From the NCBI RefSeq assembly GCF_003345295.1, contig NZ_CP031055.1:1054001-1118000 (forward strand): a stretch of DNA of 64,000 nt, given 5' to 3'. This stretch comes from Vibrio splendidus. Lineage in GTDB: Bacteria > Pseudomonadota > Gammaproteobacteria > Enterobacterales > Vibrionaceae. A model generated the notes under the pieces. It ran no database searches. It had not been told where the DNA came from and worked only from the letters and a program-made list of their open reading frames with translations. This document shows positions 8,773-17,761 of the stretch, piece after piece. Position numbers and translations under genes: made by a program. Position 1 is the stretch's first letter, and each line of letters starts with the position of its first letter.

Positions 8773-10146
8773 ATGAAACACCTAACTCAAGAAATGAGTG
8801 ACTTTATAAGCAGAGGAACGGATTCTCACATTCGAGTCGCGGTCACGGGGCTTTCTCGTGCGGGTAAGACTGCATTCATTACTTCGCTGGTTAATCAGCT
8901 TCTTCATACGTCTACCCACAAAAATCTGCCTCTACTTGCATCAGCGAGAGACGGAAGAATTATTGGCGCTAAGCGCATTCCTCAAAACAATATGATGATC
9001 CCACGTTTCTCTTATGATGAAGCTATGGAATCGTTGAATGCTCAGCCACCAGAATGGCCAGTGCCGACGCGTGATGTCAGTGAGATTCGTCTTGCCATCA
9101 AATATAAACCTGCGAAGGGCGCGAAAAAGCTACTGAGTAAAAACAGTACGCTCTTCCTCGATATTGTCGATTACCCGGGAGAGTGGCTACTTGATTTACC
9201 CTTGTTGGATATGGACTTTGATACGTGGAGTCAATCTCAATTCGCAGCGTTGAAAGGCGACAGGGAAACCTATTCACAAGACTGGAACGCAATCCGCGGT
9301 GACATTGATTTATTAGCAGATGCTGACGAAAAGAAACTGGTCGCGATTGCTGATAGCTACACTCGATATCTTCATACTTGTAAGAATAACGGACTGCATT
9401 GGGTACAACCCGGTAGGTTCGTGTTACCTGGAGAACTTGAAGGTGCGCCTGTACTGCAATTTTTCCCGTGCATAGCACCAGAAGATAAGTTTTCAAAAAC
9501 CAGTAACTACGCAGTATTGAAAGCGCGTTATGAAGAGTATCAACAAAAGGTCGTAAAAGCGTTTTACAAGAATCACTTCGCGACGTTCGACAGACAAATC
9601 GTGCTGGTGGATTGCTTACAGCCGCTCAATGCGGGCTATGACTCTTTCATGGATATGCGTGGCGCATTAGAGCAGCTATTAAAGAGCTTTAAGTACGGGC
9701 GAAGCAATATCTTAAGACGCTTATTCGCGCCGAAGATCGACAAGATCTTGTTCGCAGCCACCAAGGCTGACCACGTGACACCGGATCAACATCCGAACTT
9801 AGTATCGCTGTTACAGCAGATGGTGCATCCTGCTTGGCAACAGGCGGCGTTTGAACACATCGACATGAGCTGCATGAGTATCGCGTCTATTCAAGCGACG
9901 AGTGCGGGTTATATCTCGTCAGGTTCAGACAATGTCCCCGCATTGCAAGGTGTGACTTTAGATAACGTACCTCAGACCATGTATCCGGGAGAGGTACCGC
10001 GTAAACTGCCAAACAAACAGTATTGGGAAACCAACCAGTTTGATTTCACAAGCTTTAGGCCGATTGAACAGCACTCTGACGAGCCTTGTCAGCATCTGAG
10101 AGTCGACAAGGTTTTAGAGTATCTCATTGGCGACAAGTTGAAGTAA
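8773..10146 (+). CDS. ycjX: YcjX family P-loop protein
   Basis: 457 residues; GGAG lies upstream of the ATG. A P-loop near the N-terminus (GLSRAGKTAF, around residues 26-35) and a switch-like DIVDYPGEW motif mark the YcjX family of GTPase-like proteins, induced with the phage-shock regulon in enterobacteria. In E. coli ycjX, ycjF and tyrR are adjacent in the same order. YcjX and YcjF are thought to act together at the inner membrane in envelope stress; their exact role is unsettled. The next gene, ycjF, starts 14 bases downstream. Confidence 0.92.
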   Translation: MKHLTQEMSDFISRGTDSHIRVAVTGLSRAGKTAFITSLVNQLLHTSTHKNLPLLASARDGRIIGAKRIPQNNMMIPRFSYDEAMESLNAQPPEWPVPTRDVSEIRLAIKYKPAKGAKKLLSKNSTLFLDIVDYPGEWLLDLPLLDMDFDTWSQSQFAALKGDRETYSQDWNAIRGDIDLLADADEKKLVAIADSYTRYLHTCKNNGLHWVQPGRFVLPGELEGAPVLQFFPCIAPEDKFSKTSNYAVLKARYEEYQQKVVKAFYKNHFATFDRQIVLVDCLQPLNAGYDSFMDMRGALEQLLKSFKYGRSNILRRLFAPKIDKILFAATKADHVTPDQHPNLVSLLQQMVHPAWQQAAFEHIDMSCMSIASIQATSAGYISSGSDNVPALQGVTLDNVPQTMYPGEVPRKLPNKQYWETNQFDFTSFRPIEQHSDEPCQHLRVDKVLEYLIGDKLK

Positions 10147-10160
10147 TTGAGGCAATCAAA

Positions 10161-11213
10161 ATGAGTGAATTAAAAACAAAACAGGTCTTTGATGAACCTT
10201 TGAAGACCTCATTCGATGAGCCGGATAAGAATGAAGTTAACCCAGACTTGGGTGCTCAAAAACTGTTTACCGAACAAGAAAAGTTTGTGCCCGTTGCACC
10301 ACAAGTAGAAACCGATCTTGATGGTGATGCTGAGCAACAATTGGAACAAGTGATTCGACCGAGCAAAAAGAAGAAGTGGTTTGGAACTGGCTTGTTAGTC
10401 GCTTTCTCCGGTTTAGTCGGTTGGCAAGCAATTGACTCTGTCATTACCGCGATTCAAACAGCAGACTGGCTCGCGTTAGGTTGGGCTGGCTTTATTGCTG
10501 CCATTGCTTCATTAGGCTTGGGTGCAATAGGCAAAGAGCTATGGAAGTTACGCTCATTGAAAGATCATTTCAGCGTTCAAGAGCAGAGTGAAGAGCTACT
10601 TCAGAGCCAAAGTGTCGGCAAGGGCAAAGCGTTCTGTGAACACATTGCGAAGCAGGGCGGTATTGTCGCTGAATCACCCGCTTATGATAAATGGCGAAAC
10701 AGCATTAACCCTGCGCACAGCGATGCTGAAGTCTTGGATATGTATGATGCACTCGTTGTTGCCCAACAAGATAAAGTGGCGACTCAAATTGTCACTAAGT
10801 TCTCGACCGAATCGGCCGCTTTGGTTGCTGTGAGCCCATTGGCGGCTGCCGATATGTTGCTGGTGGCGTGGCGCAATTTCACCATGATAGACAAGCTTGC
10901 TGATGTGTATGGCATTGAGCTTGGTTACTGGTCGCGTATTAAGTTGTTCAAGTTGGTGTTGATCAACATGGCAGCGGCAGGTGCCAGTGAACTCGCGATA
11001 GACGCGAGTATGGACCTCGTCTCGATGGATCTTGCAGGCAAGGTTTCAGCTCGAGCAGGACAGGGGCTCGGTGTCGGTATTCTCACCGCGAGACTGGGTT
11101 TAAAAGCCATGACATTGCTGCGTCCTATGCCTTGGCATAATGAGCGAAAAGTAAAAATATCAGATCTTCGTAAAGCCGTCCTTTCTGAAATAAAGCGCAT
11201 TACGCTTAAATAG
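10161..11213 (+). CDS. ycjF: YcjF family inner-membrane protein (DUF697)
   Basis: 350 residues from the ATG at 10161; the frame opens 25 codons earlier inside ycjX, but those codons read as an out-of-frame shadow. An acidic soluble N-terminus (about 1-75) precedes two transmembrane segments (about 75-95 and 100-120), then a long DUF697-type C-terminal domain. It forms an operon with ycjX. Enterobacterial homologues share the layout and the partnership with YcjX. Confidence 0.9.
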   Translation: MSELKTKQVFDEPLKTSFDEPDKNEVNPDLGAQKLFTEQEKFVPVAPQVETDLDGDAEQQLEQVIRPSKKKKWFGTGLLVAFSGLVGWQAIDSVITAIQTADWLALGWAGFIAAIASLGLGAIGKELWKLRSLKDHFSVQEQSEELLQSQSVGKGKAFCEHIAKQGGIVAESPAYDKWRNSINPAHSDAEVLDMYDALVVAQQDKVATQIVTKFSTESAALVAVSPLAAADMLLVAWRNFTMIDKLADVYGIELGYWSRIKLFKLVLINMAAAGASELAIDASMDLVSMDLAGKVSARAGQGLGVGILTARLGLKAMTLLRPMPWHNERKVKISDLRKAVLSEIKRITLK

Positions 11214-11377
11214 AGTGAGTTGCTTATCAATAAAGCGAGCTACTGACCAACAAAGTGTATGACATTGAGTCGTTTGCGAGTGAAGAGTAAACATATGTTT
11301 ACTCTTCTTCTTGACTGAACTCAGAGCTTAATCCACACTACTGTCAACTTATCCTGACACCTATAATAGGACTATTT

Positions 11378-12922
11378 GTGCGTCTTGAAGTATTGTGTGA
11401 AGACAGACTCGGCTTAACGCGTGAGTTGCTCGATATCTTGGCCTCAAAAAGCATTGATTTAAGAGGAATCGAAATTGATGTTAAAGGCATTATTTACTTA
11501 AACTGTCCTGATATCAATTTTGATGCTTTTAGTGAACTTATGGCTGAAATTCGCCGAATTTCAGGTGTGAAGGATGTACGTAAAATCCAATTTATGCCAA
11601 GCGAAAGGCATAACACAGAGTTGATTGCTCTGCTGGCAAACCTACCTGACCCTGTGATAGCGATTGACCTTAAAGGCTCAATCGATATGGCAAACCACGC
11701 TGCATTGAACCTTTTTAACAAGCAAGAAGACGAAGTGATCGGTGAGCCGCTAGCGACGTTCGTTCCTAGTTTTAACTTCGCTCGTTGGATTGAAGGCGAT
11801 GTAACACGTCATCGTGAAGTTGTGGTGTTAGATGGTTTAGATTTCTCTATTGAGATCCTGCCGATTTACCTCGGTGGTGATGTGAACGAAGCGGTACTGG
11901 CTAGCGCGGTAATGACAATTCGTTCTTGCAACCAAGAGATGAACACGCCAGACGCAATCCCTGAACAGAATAACCTAGGTTTTGAACACTTTGTTGGTGT
12001 CTCTAATCGCCATAAAGCCTTGATCAGCCAAGCTAAGAAACTGGCTATGCTGGATCAACCTCTGCTTATTGAAGGGGACACTGGTACGGGCAAAGAGATG
12101 CTGGCTAAAGCGTGTCATAACCGTTCGAACCGAGCGTCATTCCCATTCTTGATTCTAAGCTGTGCATCGATGCCTGATGACGTAGCGGAAACGGAATTGT
12201 TTGGTCATGCTCCGGGTTCATTCAATCATGAACAAGGTCATAAAGGCATTTTCGAACAAGCGAATGGCGGTACTGTATTTTTAGATGAAATTGGCGAGAT
12301 GAGCCCACATCTACAAATCAAACTGCTGCGTTTCTTACAAGATGGTTCATTCCGACGTGTAGGCGAAGAAGAAGAGATGCACGCCGATGTGCGTATTATC
12401 GCGTCAACACGTCATCGTCTTTCTGAATTAGCTGACTCAGGTTCATTCCGTGAAGATTTGTTCTACCGTTTAAACGTTTTGACTCTGTCTATTCCGGCAC
12501 TGCGTGAACGCTCAAACGACGTAGCACCGCTGTTGGAACTGTTTGTTGCTAAATACGCGCAGCAGTTAGGCATGTTAAAACCAAAACTGACTCAAGAGTT
12601 AATCGATCAGCTTGGTAACTACCAATGGCCGGGCAACATTCGTCAGTTAGATAATATGGTTTTACGTGCACTAACAGAGTTGGATTCAGATACTTTAACG
12701 GTTGAGCAATTCCACCTGCCACAGCTTGAAACCATGACTGCTGGAATGGCGAACTTGAGCTTAGACGGCTCGCTTGACGAGATCATGAAAGACTATGAAT
12801 CTCAGATTCTGGAGAAGCTGTATCAGTCGTTCCCATCGAGCCGTAAGTTAGCAAAACGTCTGAATGTTTCTCACACCTCAATTGCGAACAAACTTCGCGA
12901 TTACGGTATCAGAAAGAACTGA
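11378..12922 (+). CDS. tyrR: Transcriptional regulator of aromatic amino-acid genes
   Basis: 514 residues starting at a GTG. N-terminal ACT domain (about 1-75, beginning RLEVLCEDRLGLTREL as in E. coli TyrR), a PAS domain (about 80-190), a sigma54-type AAA+ domain with Walker A GDTGTGKE and GEMSPHLQIKLLRFL, and a C-terminal Fis-like helix-turn-helix (SRKLAKRLNVSHTSIANKL). TyrR binds tyrosine, phenylalanine or tryptophan and controls aromatic synthesis and transport with sigma70; it lacks the GAFTGA loop needed for sigma54 (here GHAPGSF). The synteny ycjX-ycjF-tyrR supports the call. Confidence 0.95.
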   Translation: MRLEVLCEDRLGLTRELLDILASKSIDLRGIEIDVKGIIYLNCPDINFDAFSELMAEIRRISGVKDVRKIQFMPSERHNTELIALLANLPDPVIAIDLKGSIDMANHAALNLFNKQEDEVIGEPLATFVPSFNFARWIEGDVTRHREVVVLDGLDFSIEILPIYLGGDVNEAVLASAVMTIRSCNQEMNTPDAIPEQNNLGFEHFVGVSNRHKALISQAKKLAMLDQPLLIEGDTGTGKEMLAKACHNRSNRASFPFLILSCASMPDDVAETELFGHAPGSFNHEQGHKGIFEQANGGTVFLDEIGEMSPHLQIKLLRFLQDGSFRRVGEEEEMHADVRIIASTRHRLSELADSGSFREDLFYRLNVLTLSIPALRERSNDVAPLLELFVAKYAQQLGMLKPKLTQELIDQLGNYQWPGNIRQLDNMVLRALTELDSDTLTVEQFHLPQLETMTAGMANLSLDGSLDEIMKDYESQILEKLYQSFPSSRKLAKRLNVSHTSIANKLRDYGIRKN

Positions 12923-12934
12923 TCGAATAAGAAC

Positions 12935-13528
12935 ATGATTATGGAAGATTTGAGCACACCAGAACGCATTTATAAGCGCGATGGAAACCTGATTCTACGC
13001 ACCGCAGAGATAGACGATGCGAATATGATCAGTGATTACTTTCAAACTAACCGAGAGTACCTTAAGCCTTGGGAACCAATTCGTGAAGATGTGTTTTTTG
13101 ATAGAACGGGTTGGGCGCAGCGCCTGATTAAGCTAAATGAGCTTCATAAAATGGGGCTAGGTTATTACTGTTTGCTTGTTAATGATGACACTAACGAAAT
13201 GTTGGGCACCATTTCATTCAGCAATCTGTCTCGATTCCCTTTCTATGCGTGTAACGTGGGCTATTCGCTTGCTGAAAGTGCACAAGGCCACGGTTACATG
13301 CGCAGAGGCTTAAGCATGGCAAAGGACTATATGTTTGATGTTCAGAACATGCATCGTTTGATGGCGGGTTATATGCCTCATAATGAGCGTAGCGCTGGTG
13401 TATTGGAGCATTTAGGTTTTGTTCGTGAAGGCTTTGCCAAAGATTATTTGCAGATCAACGGTAAATGGGAAGACCATATACTGACTGCGCTAGTTAACCC
13501 GAACTGGGAAGATAGACGCGCTGTTTAG
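12935..13528 (+). CDS. rimJ: Ribosomal-protein alanine N-acetyltransferase, RimJ-like
   Basis: A 197-residue GNAT-fold enzyme that starts 12 bases after tyrR. Similarity to E. coli RimJ is visible along its length, including FLKPWEP-like (YLKPWEPIRED), YMPHNERS and GFAKDYLQINGKW-DH. The acetyl-CoA loop appears as QGHGYMRRGL. RimJ acetylates the N-terminus of ribosomal protein S5. RimL-like or general GNAT activity cannot be excluded. Either of two ATGs (12935 or 12941) may be the start. Confidence 0.85.
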   Translation: MIMEDLSTPERIYKRDGNLILRTAEIDDANMISDYFQTNREYLKPWEPIREDVFFDRTGWAQRLIKLNELHKMGLGYYCLLVNDDTNEMLGTISFSNLSRFPFYACNVGYSLAESAQGHGYMRRGLSMAKDYMFDVQNMHRLMAGYMPHNERSAGVLEHLGFVREGFAKDYLQINGKWEDHILTALVNPNWEDRRAV

Positions 13529-13680
13529 ATACCAATAGTCATTAGGCGTAAGTATCAATTAAACGTAAATACAGATTTAGAGGCAGTGACGAGCATAGAT
13601 AAAATGAAACCGTCACTGTATCAAAAAGAGCATATAGGCATGGTAATCCATAAGCCTAAGAAGAAATTTGAGGAATTTTG

Positions 13681-14154
13681 ATGTCATATACAACTTTGGA
13701 CGAATACCAAAGAAAATGGATTTTTACTCACCAGTCGATGCCATTACCGGCAGAGGACTTGGAAAAGATTAAACCAATGACACAGGCAAGGGCGTCTCAG
13801 TTTTGGAAAGAGAACGTAAGCCCTCAAAGCCCGGACGCAGAAAGACTAAGTTCGCAAGACTGGCCAAGCAAAGCATCGAACTGGAATGAAGAGATCAGCT
13901 GGATGGCGAATTGGGAAGCCGACGAACCAGAAATGCCAGAAGAAATCCTAAACTTCATTGATTGGCAAGATGACGTAACTGTTTATTTTTGTTACGAAAA
14001 ATACAACGTCCTTGAAACTAAATGGTCAGTATTTAAGAAACATTGGAAGAACTTTTTGTTCTACGATGATGGCCCAATTTTACTAGGTCGTCGCCGTTCA
14101 GAAGCACTTTGGTTTGCAACAAATGGTACCGTTAAAATTGGCAACCGAGCTTAA
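13681..14154 (+). CDS. DUF2947 family protein
   Basis: 157 residues, starting at ATG 13681 with AGGA eight bases upstream. It is rich in tryptophan and acidic residues, has no membrane segment or signal peptide, and looks like the DUF2947 family common in vibrios. Its function is unknown. It stands alone and is followed by a strong terminator. Confidence 0.75.
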   Translation: MSYTTLDEYQRKWIFTHQSMPLPAEDLEKIKPMTQARASQFWKENVSPQSPDAERLSSQDWPSKASNWNEEISWMANWEADEPEMPEEILNFIDWQDDVTVYFCYEKYNVLETKWSVFKKHWKNFLFYDDGPILLGRRRSEALWFATNGTVKIGNRA

Positions 14155-14199
14155 GTAAGACACTACTTAATCAAGCGAATGTTGAACAAAAGATTGATA

Positions 14200-14226
14200 A
14201 AAAGCGAGCTCTGAGCTCGCTTTTTT
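14200..14226 (+). terminator. Terminator after the DUF2947 gene
   Basis: GCGAGC (14204-14209) pairs with GCTCGC (14215-14220), flanked by A4 and T7. Confidence 0.9.
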
Positions 14227-14410
14227 TGTGGCTAAAGATCGTCGAGGATCATCGTTAAATACACGCCATTTGAAGCCGATTTCTGATGAGGGTTTCCATT
14301 AGCTTAGATCTAGTAATTTTCGAAATTGAGATCGCTATCTCATTGGCTTGGTTGAAGTTTTGTGGGTTTGGGTTATCTTTATAGTACTGCCTTAGTGGAG
14401 GTGAAGTATT

Positions 14411-14626
14411 ATGATTTGGGATACTCTCGAACGTGTAAATAAACTTCGCAAGGAAGCAATGGAAGATCCAGAGTTTTTGGATTCAGCAAAAATGCATGAG
14501 CAATGGCTTTTAAGCGAAACTCATAATCAATCCAACAAAGGAGCTAAAGAGAAGAAACCGAAAAAGTTATCTGATATTTATGAAAATACGGATTTTCCTA
14601 TCAACCCAACAGGAACGAAACATTAA
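14411..14626 (+). CDS. Hypothetical protein, 71 residues
   Basis: A good ribosome binding site (GGAGGTG) lies nine bases before the ATG. The product is soluble, highly charged and lysine-rich in its second half (KGAKEKKPKK), with no recognisable domain. It lies between two terminators, so it is probably its own transcription unit. Function unknown. Confidence 0.65.
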   Translation: MIWDTLERVNKLRKEAMEDPEFLDSAKMHEQWLLSETHNQSNKGAKEKKPKKLSDIYENTDFPINPTGTKH

Positions 14627-14708
14627 CAATGATGAACTGCAATACGGCTAAGGCTCTTAACCAAGATGCGATAAGTCGACTAAACATACCAGCCTTAAGC
14701 CACCAATA

Positions 14709-14746
14709 AAAAAGCCACTTTCAACGAATCGAAAGTGGCTTTTTCT
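14709..14746. terminator. Bidirectional terminator between the 71-residue gene and the Hsp70 operon
   Basis: AAAAAGCCACTTTC (14710-14723) pairs with GAAAGTGGCTTTTT (14732-14745). It can serve both converging transcripts. Confidence 0.9.
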
Positions 14747-14782
14747 TTACTAGTTAGCGCTCCAATCTATTGAGCCCTGAAA

Positions 14783-17623
14783 CTAGTTATTAATCAGGCT
14801 TAACCCGCTTGGTAATGCATCACCAAATACGCGCTTAGACTCGCTCTCAGAAAGTTCAGTCACTTCACTCACTAGCGTTAGCCATGAATCAGGTACCTTG
14901 CTTTGCTTTAGCTTCTCAATCACTTGATTACGATAGTCGTCAGAGATATCAAATTGACGGTCACCGGTTTTACGGCAAATCATCACAGCAGCGAAGGCGA
15001 TCATCTGCTCTTTCTGCCAGTTCTGTTCAAGCAGTTTTGGTAACCACTGTTCAGCTTGCTCTCTAGGAATTACGCTGTGTTGGCTGCCATACAAAGGCGT
15101 TCTTGATGCTAATCGACCTAGCGCCCACCAGTGAGCTTGTTCAAATTGGTTATGATTAATCGCTTTGCTCAAGAACCAGCTTGCCAGCAGCACTTTGTCT
15201 TCCACTTCCAGTTGCTCAAGTGACGCCGCTAAGCGAACCATGGCTTCATAACCATTGTCTTGCGCATCTTTGGCTGTCTTAGGGTTTTTCATTGCCCCCG
15301 GGTGAAGGTACTTAGCGATGTCAGCCAAGATACTCTCTTGCTGCTCTTGATTCAGGCCACCCGCAACACGACGCCAGAATACCCACCAATCTGTCCAGCC
15401 TTGATGGTTCTGGAATTGGATGTTTTGCTGGTAAAGGCCCCAAATTTGTTCGATACGCCATGAGTCAGTCGGATCGCCAAAACCGGGACGCAGCGAGTAA
15501 CCCGCCAAACGCAGCCAGTTCTTCTCGTGTGCTTCAGAGCGACGGCGGCGTTTACGACCTAATGAGAAGGTATCGAACAGGTGACGAAGGGTCGTGAAGT
15601 CCCATTCATCGCGTTTACCCAATCGCTTCTCAAGATCTTTCGATAGTGTTTTGATCTCTTTCGATTCAGCACTCTTTTTGTTGCCGCTGTACAGGCGAGA
15701 AATCAATTCCTTACATTCATCCAGTCTTGGGTGAAGTTTAGCGGTATCAGACTCATCACCTTGCTTGTTTCTTACTTCAAACTCGAGCAACCAACGTTTA
15801 GAGTCATCTTCTGTACTCACACACTCCATTTTCAGAGTGCCGACTTCTGTTAATTGACACGCGAGCAATACTTCGACGCGTTCTTTTTGGTTGGCTTGAA
15901 GCTCTGCAGTACCAGACCCTTCCAGCGTAGAAATATAAGGTGGAAGAGGGGAGAACAAGTCGGCATCCACATTGACCATCACACCATTTTGAATAGCGGT
16001 GTCATGAGCAATTTGATCGTGTGTTGAAGTCAGAAGATTAAATCGTACCGGCTCACCTAAAGTCAGCGAGAAACGACGGCTGTTCAAGCGTATCTCTTGG
16101 CCTTCTTCGGTTCCTTTGGCAAGCAGACAAAGCGCTTTACCCATCTTGTTTTTCTCTTGCAGATGCAAGAAGTAAGAACGGGCAGCACCGCCACCGATTT
16201 TTAGTTGTGCACCACGGCGTGCTTTACCAAAGGCTACTGCCCCAAGTGCAACAGACCAATCTGGATGAGGGTTATCAAGCACTGTGATTGGAGAACCGTT
16301 CCAGTTGCCCAGTAGCTGAGTAATTCGCTCTGTTACCAGCTCACTGTTGAACACACCACCATTGAGTAGCACACCAACAGGAATTGCAGGTTTGGTATCA
16401 TCAAACTGGACAGAGTCTGACTTTTCCAATGCGGCTTTAGATACTTGCTGATGTGTCGCTAGGAATTCGGCAACGTGCTTACTTACCGCAGGATCTGCAG
16501 CGTAGGGTAGGCCGAACTCAACCACCGCGCTACGTCGTTTGTCGGGTACTTCCGTAAACTCAGAAAGTGGGAAGAAACCTTCCAGTGCAATCTGATGAAC
16601 TTCTTGTTTCGTTAAACCAATACTTTTGGTGCCGCCAAGTAGTTTTGAACCGCTGCCCAGCATGGTGATCTTCACATCGTCTGGCGCGTTAGCAGAAAGC
16701 AGGCTCTCTTTTGCGGCGCGAGTCTGTTGAATCAGTTTGGTTAAGCTTGAGGCATTCAGCTTTTTGTTTTGATTGAAGCGTTGCTCTGCAAGGTGGGCAA
16801 GGGCTAAATCTAGGTTATCACCACCGAGCATTAAGTGTTCACCAACGCCGATACGGTCGAGTTCGAGTTCTTGGTCATCGCCATTGTTTGAGTTGAAGCT
16901 TGCTTCGATCAAACTTAAATCGGTGGTACCACCGCCGACATCACACACTAGAATCAGAGGGATTTGCTGAAGTTCATCGGCAGCGGTTTGTTGATGACGT
17001 GCATACCAGTCATAACAAACGGCTTGCGGCTCTTCGAGTAACAGAATCTTACCTAAGCCCGCCAGTTCTGCCGCTTCGAGTGTCAGCTTGCGTGCTGTCT
17101 CATCGAATGAAGCGGGAACGGTGACTACAACATCTTGGTCTTCAAGCTTGTTGCTTGGGTTACGGTAGTTCCATGCTTGGCGAATGTGGTTGAGGTAGCT
17201 GGCGCTTGCCACAACAGGAGACACCTTATCGACGTCAGTTGCGCCTGCCCACGGCAGAATGTCGGAGTTACGATCAACCGCTTGGTGAGATAACCAGCTT
17301 TTAGCACTCGATACTTGGCGACCTTCAACTTTAGCACCTAATTCTCGTGCCCATTCGCCTACAATGACATTTTGAATATCGCCTTCAACTAAGCTCGGTT
17401 CCCAAGGCATGGTGAGATCGGAAGGGGAGATCTGACCTTGTGCGGGATGATAACGAAATGATGGAAGTAGCGGCTTGCGAACCACTTCACCGGGGCCGAT
17501 GAGTTGGTCAATATCGAAAAGAGAAACGGGAGCATGTTGTAGGTCGTCGTTGATTTCACAGTAAGCGACAACAGTATTCGTTGTGCCTAAGTCAATGCCG
17601 ACTAAAAAACGAGGAGATGCCAT
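14783..17623 (-). CDS. Hsp70-family protein with long C-terminal extension (DUF3731-like)
   Basis: 946 residues, far longer than DnaK (about 640). The N-terminal actin-like ATPase is intact: phosphate 1 loop GIDLGTTNTVVAY, phosphate 2 CDVGGGTTDLSL, and the connecting VTVPASFDETAR. The usual substrate-binding domain and C-terminal helical lid are not recognisable; after about residue 600 comes a large tryptophan-rich helical region that I liken to DUF3731. No J-domain protein or nucleotide exchange factor gene is adjacent. It is the last gene of a three-gene minus-strand operon with a second Hsp70 relative and a DUF2760 membrane protein. The set recurs in gammaproteobacteria, but client and role are unknown. 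Confidence 0.85.
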   Translation of the reverse strand: MASPRFLVGIDLGTTNTVVAYCEINDDLQHAPVSLFDIDQLIGPGEVVRKPLLPSFRYHPAQGQISPSDLTMPWEPSLVEGDIQNVIVGEWARELGAKVEGRQVSSAKSWLSHQAVDRNSDILPWAGATDVDKVSPVVASASYLNHIRQAWNYRNPSNKLEDQDVVVTVPASFDETARKLTLEAAELAGLGKILLLEEPQAVCYDWYARHQQTAADELQQIPLILVCDVGGGTTDLSLIEASFNSNNGDDQELELDRIGVGEHLMLGGDNLDLALAHLAEQRFNQNKKLNASSLTKLIQQTRAAKESLLSANAPDDVKITMLGSGSKLLGGTKSIGLTKQEVHQIALEGFFPLSEFTEVPDKRRSAVVEFGLPYAADPAVSKHVAEFLATHQQVSKAALEKSDSVQFDDTKPAIPVGVLLNGGVFNSELVTERITQLLGNWNGSPITVLDNPHPDWSVALGAVAFGKARRGAQLKIGGGAARSYFLHLQEKNKMGKALCLLAKGTEEGQEIRLNSRRFSLTLGEPVRFNLLTSTHDQIAHDTAIQNGVMVNVDADLFSPLPPYISTLEGSGTAELQANQKERVEVLLACQLTEVGTLKMECVSTEDDSKRWLLEFEVRNKQGDESDTAKLHPRLDECKELISRLYSGNKKSAESKEIKTLSKDLEKRLGKRDEWDFTTLRHLFDTFSLGRKRRRRSEAHEKNWLRLAGYSLRPGFGDPTDSWRIEQIWGLYQQNIQFQNHQGWTDWWVFWRRVAGGLNQEQQESILADIAKYLHPGAMKNPKTAKDAQDNGYEAMVRLAASLEQLEVEDKVLLASWFLSKAINHNQFEQAHWWALGRLASRTPLYGSQHSVIPREQAEQWLPKLLEQNWQKEQMIAFAAVMICRKTGDRQFDISDDYRNQVIEKLKQSKVPDSWLTLVSEVTELSESESKRVFGDALPSGLSLINN

Positions 17624-17761
17624 ACAAAACCTTATTCTGCCAAAGTGATGACCAGTTAATGGATAGTCTTGGTCTTATTATTGTCTTTGGAATGCTTTTA
17701 ATACAGGGCTAGGGAATCGCATTGATAAAATAACGGCACCCGTTAAGGTGCCGTTGATTCA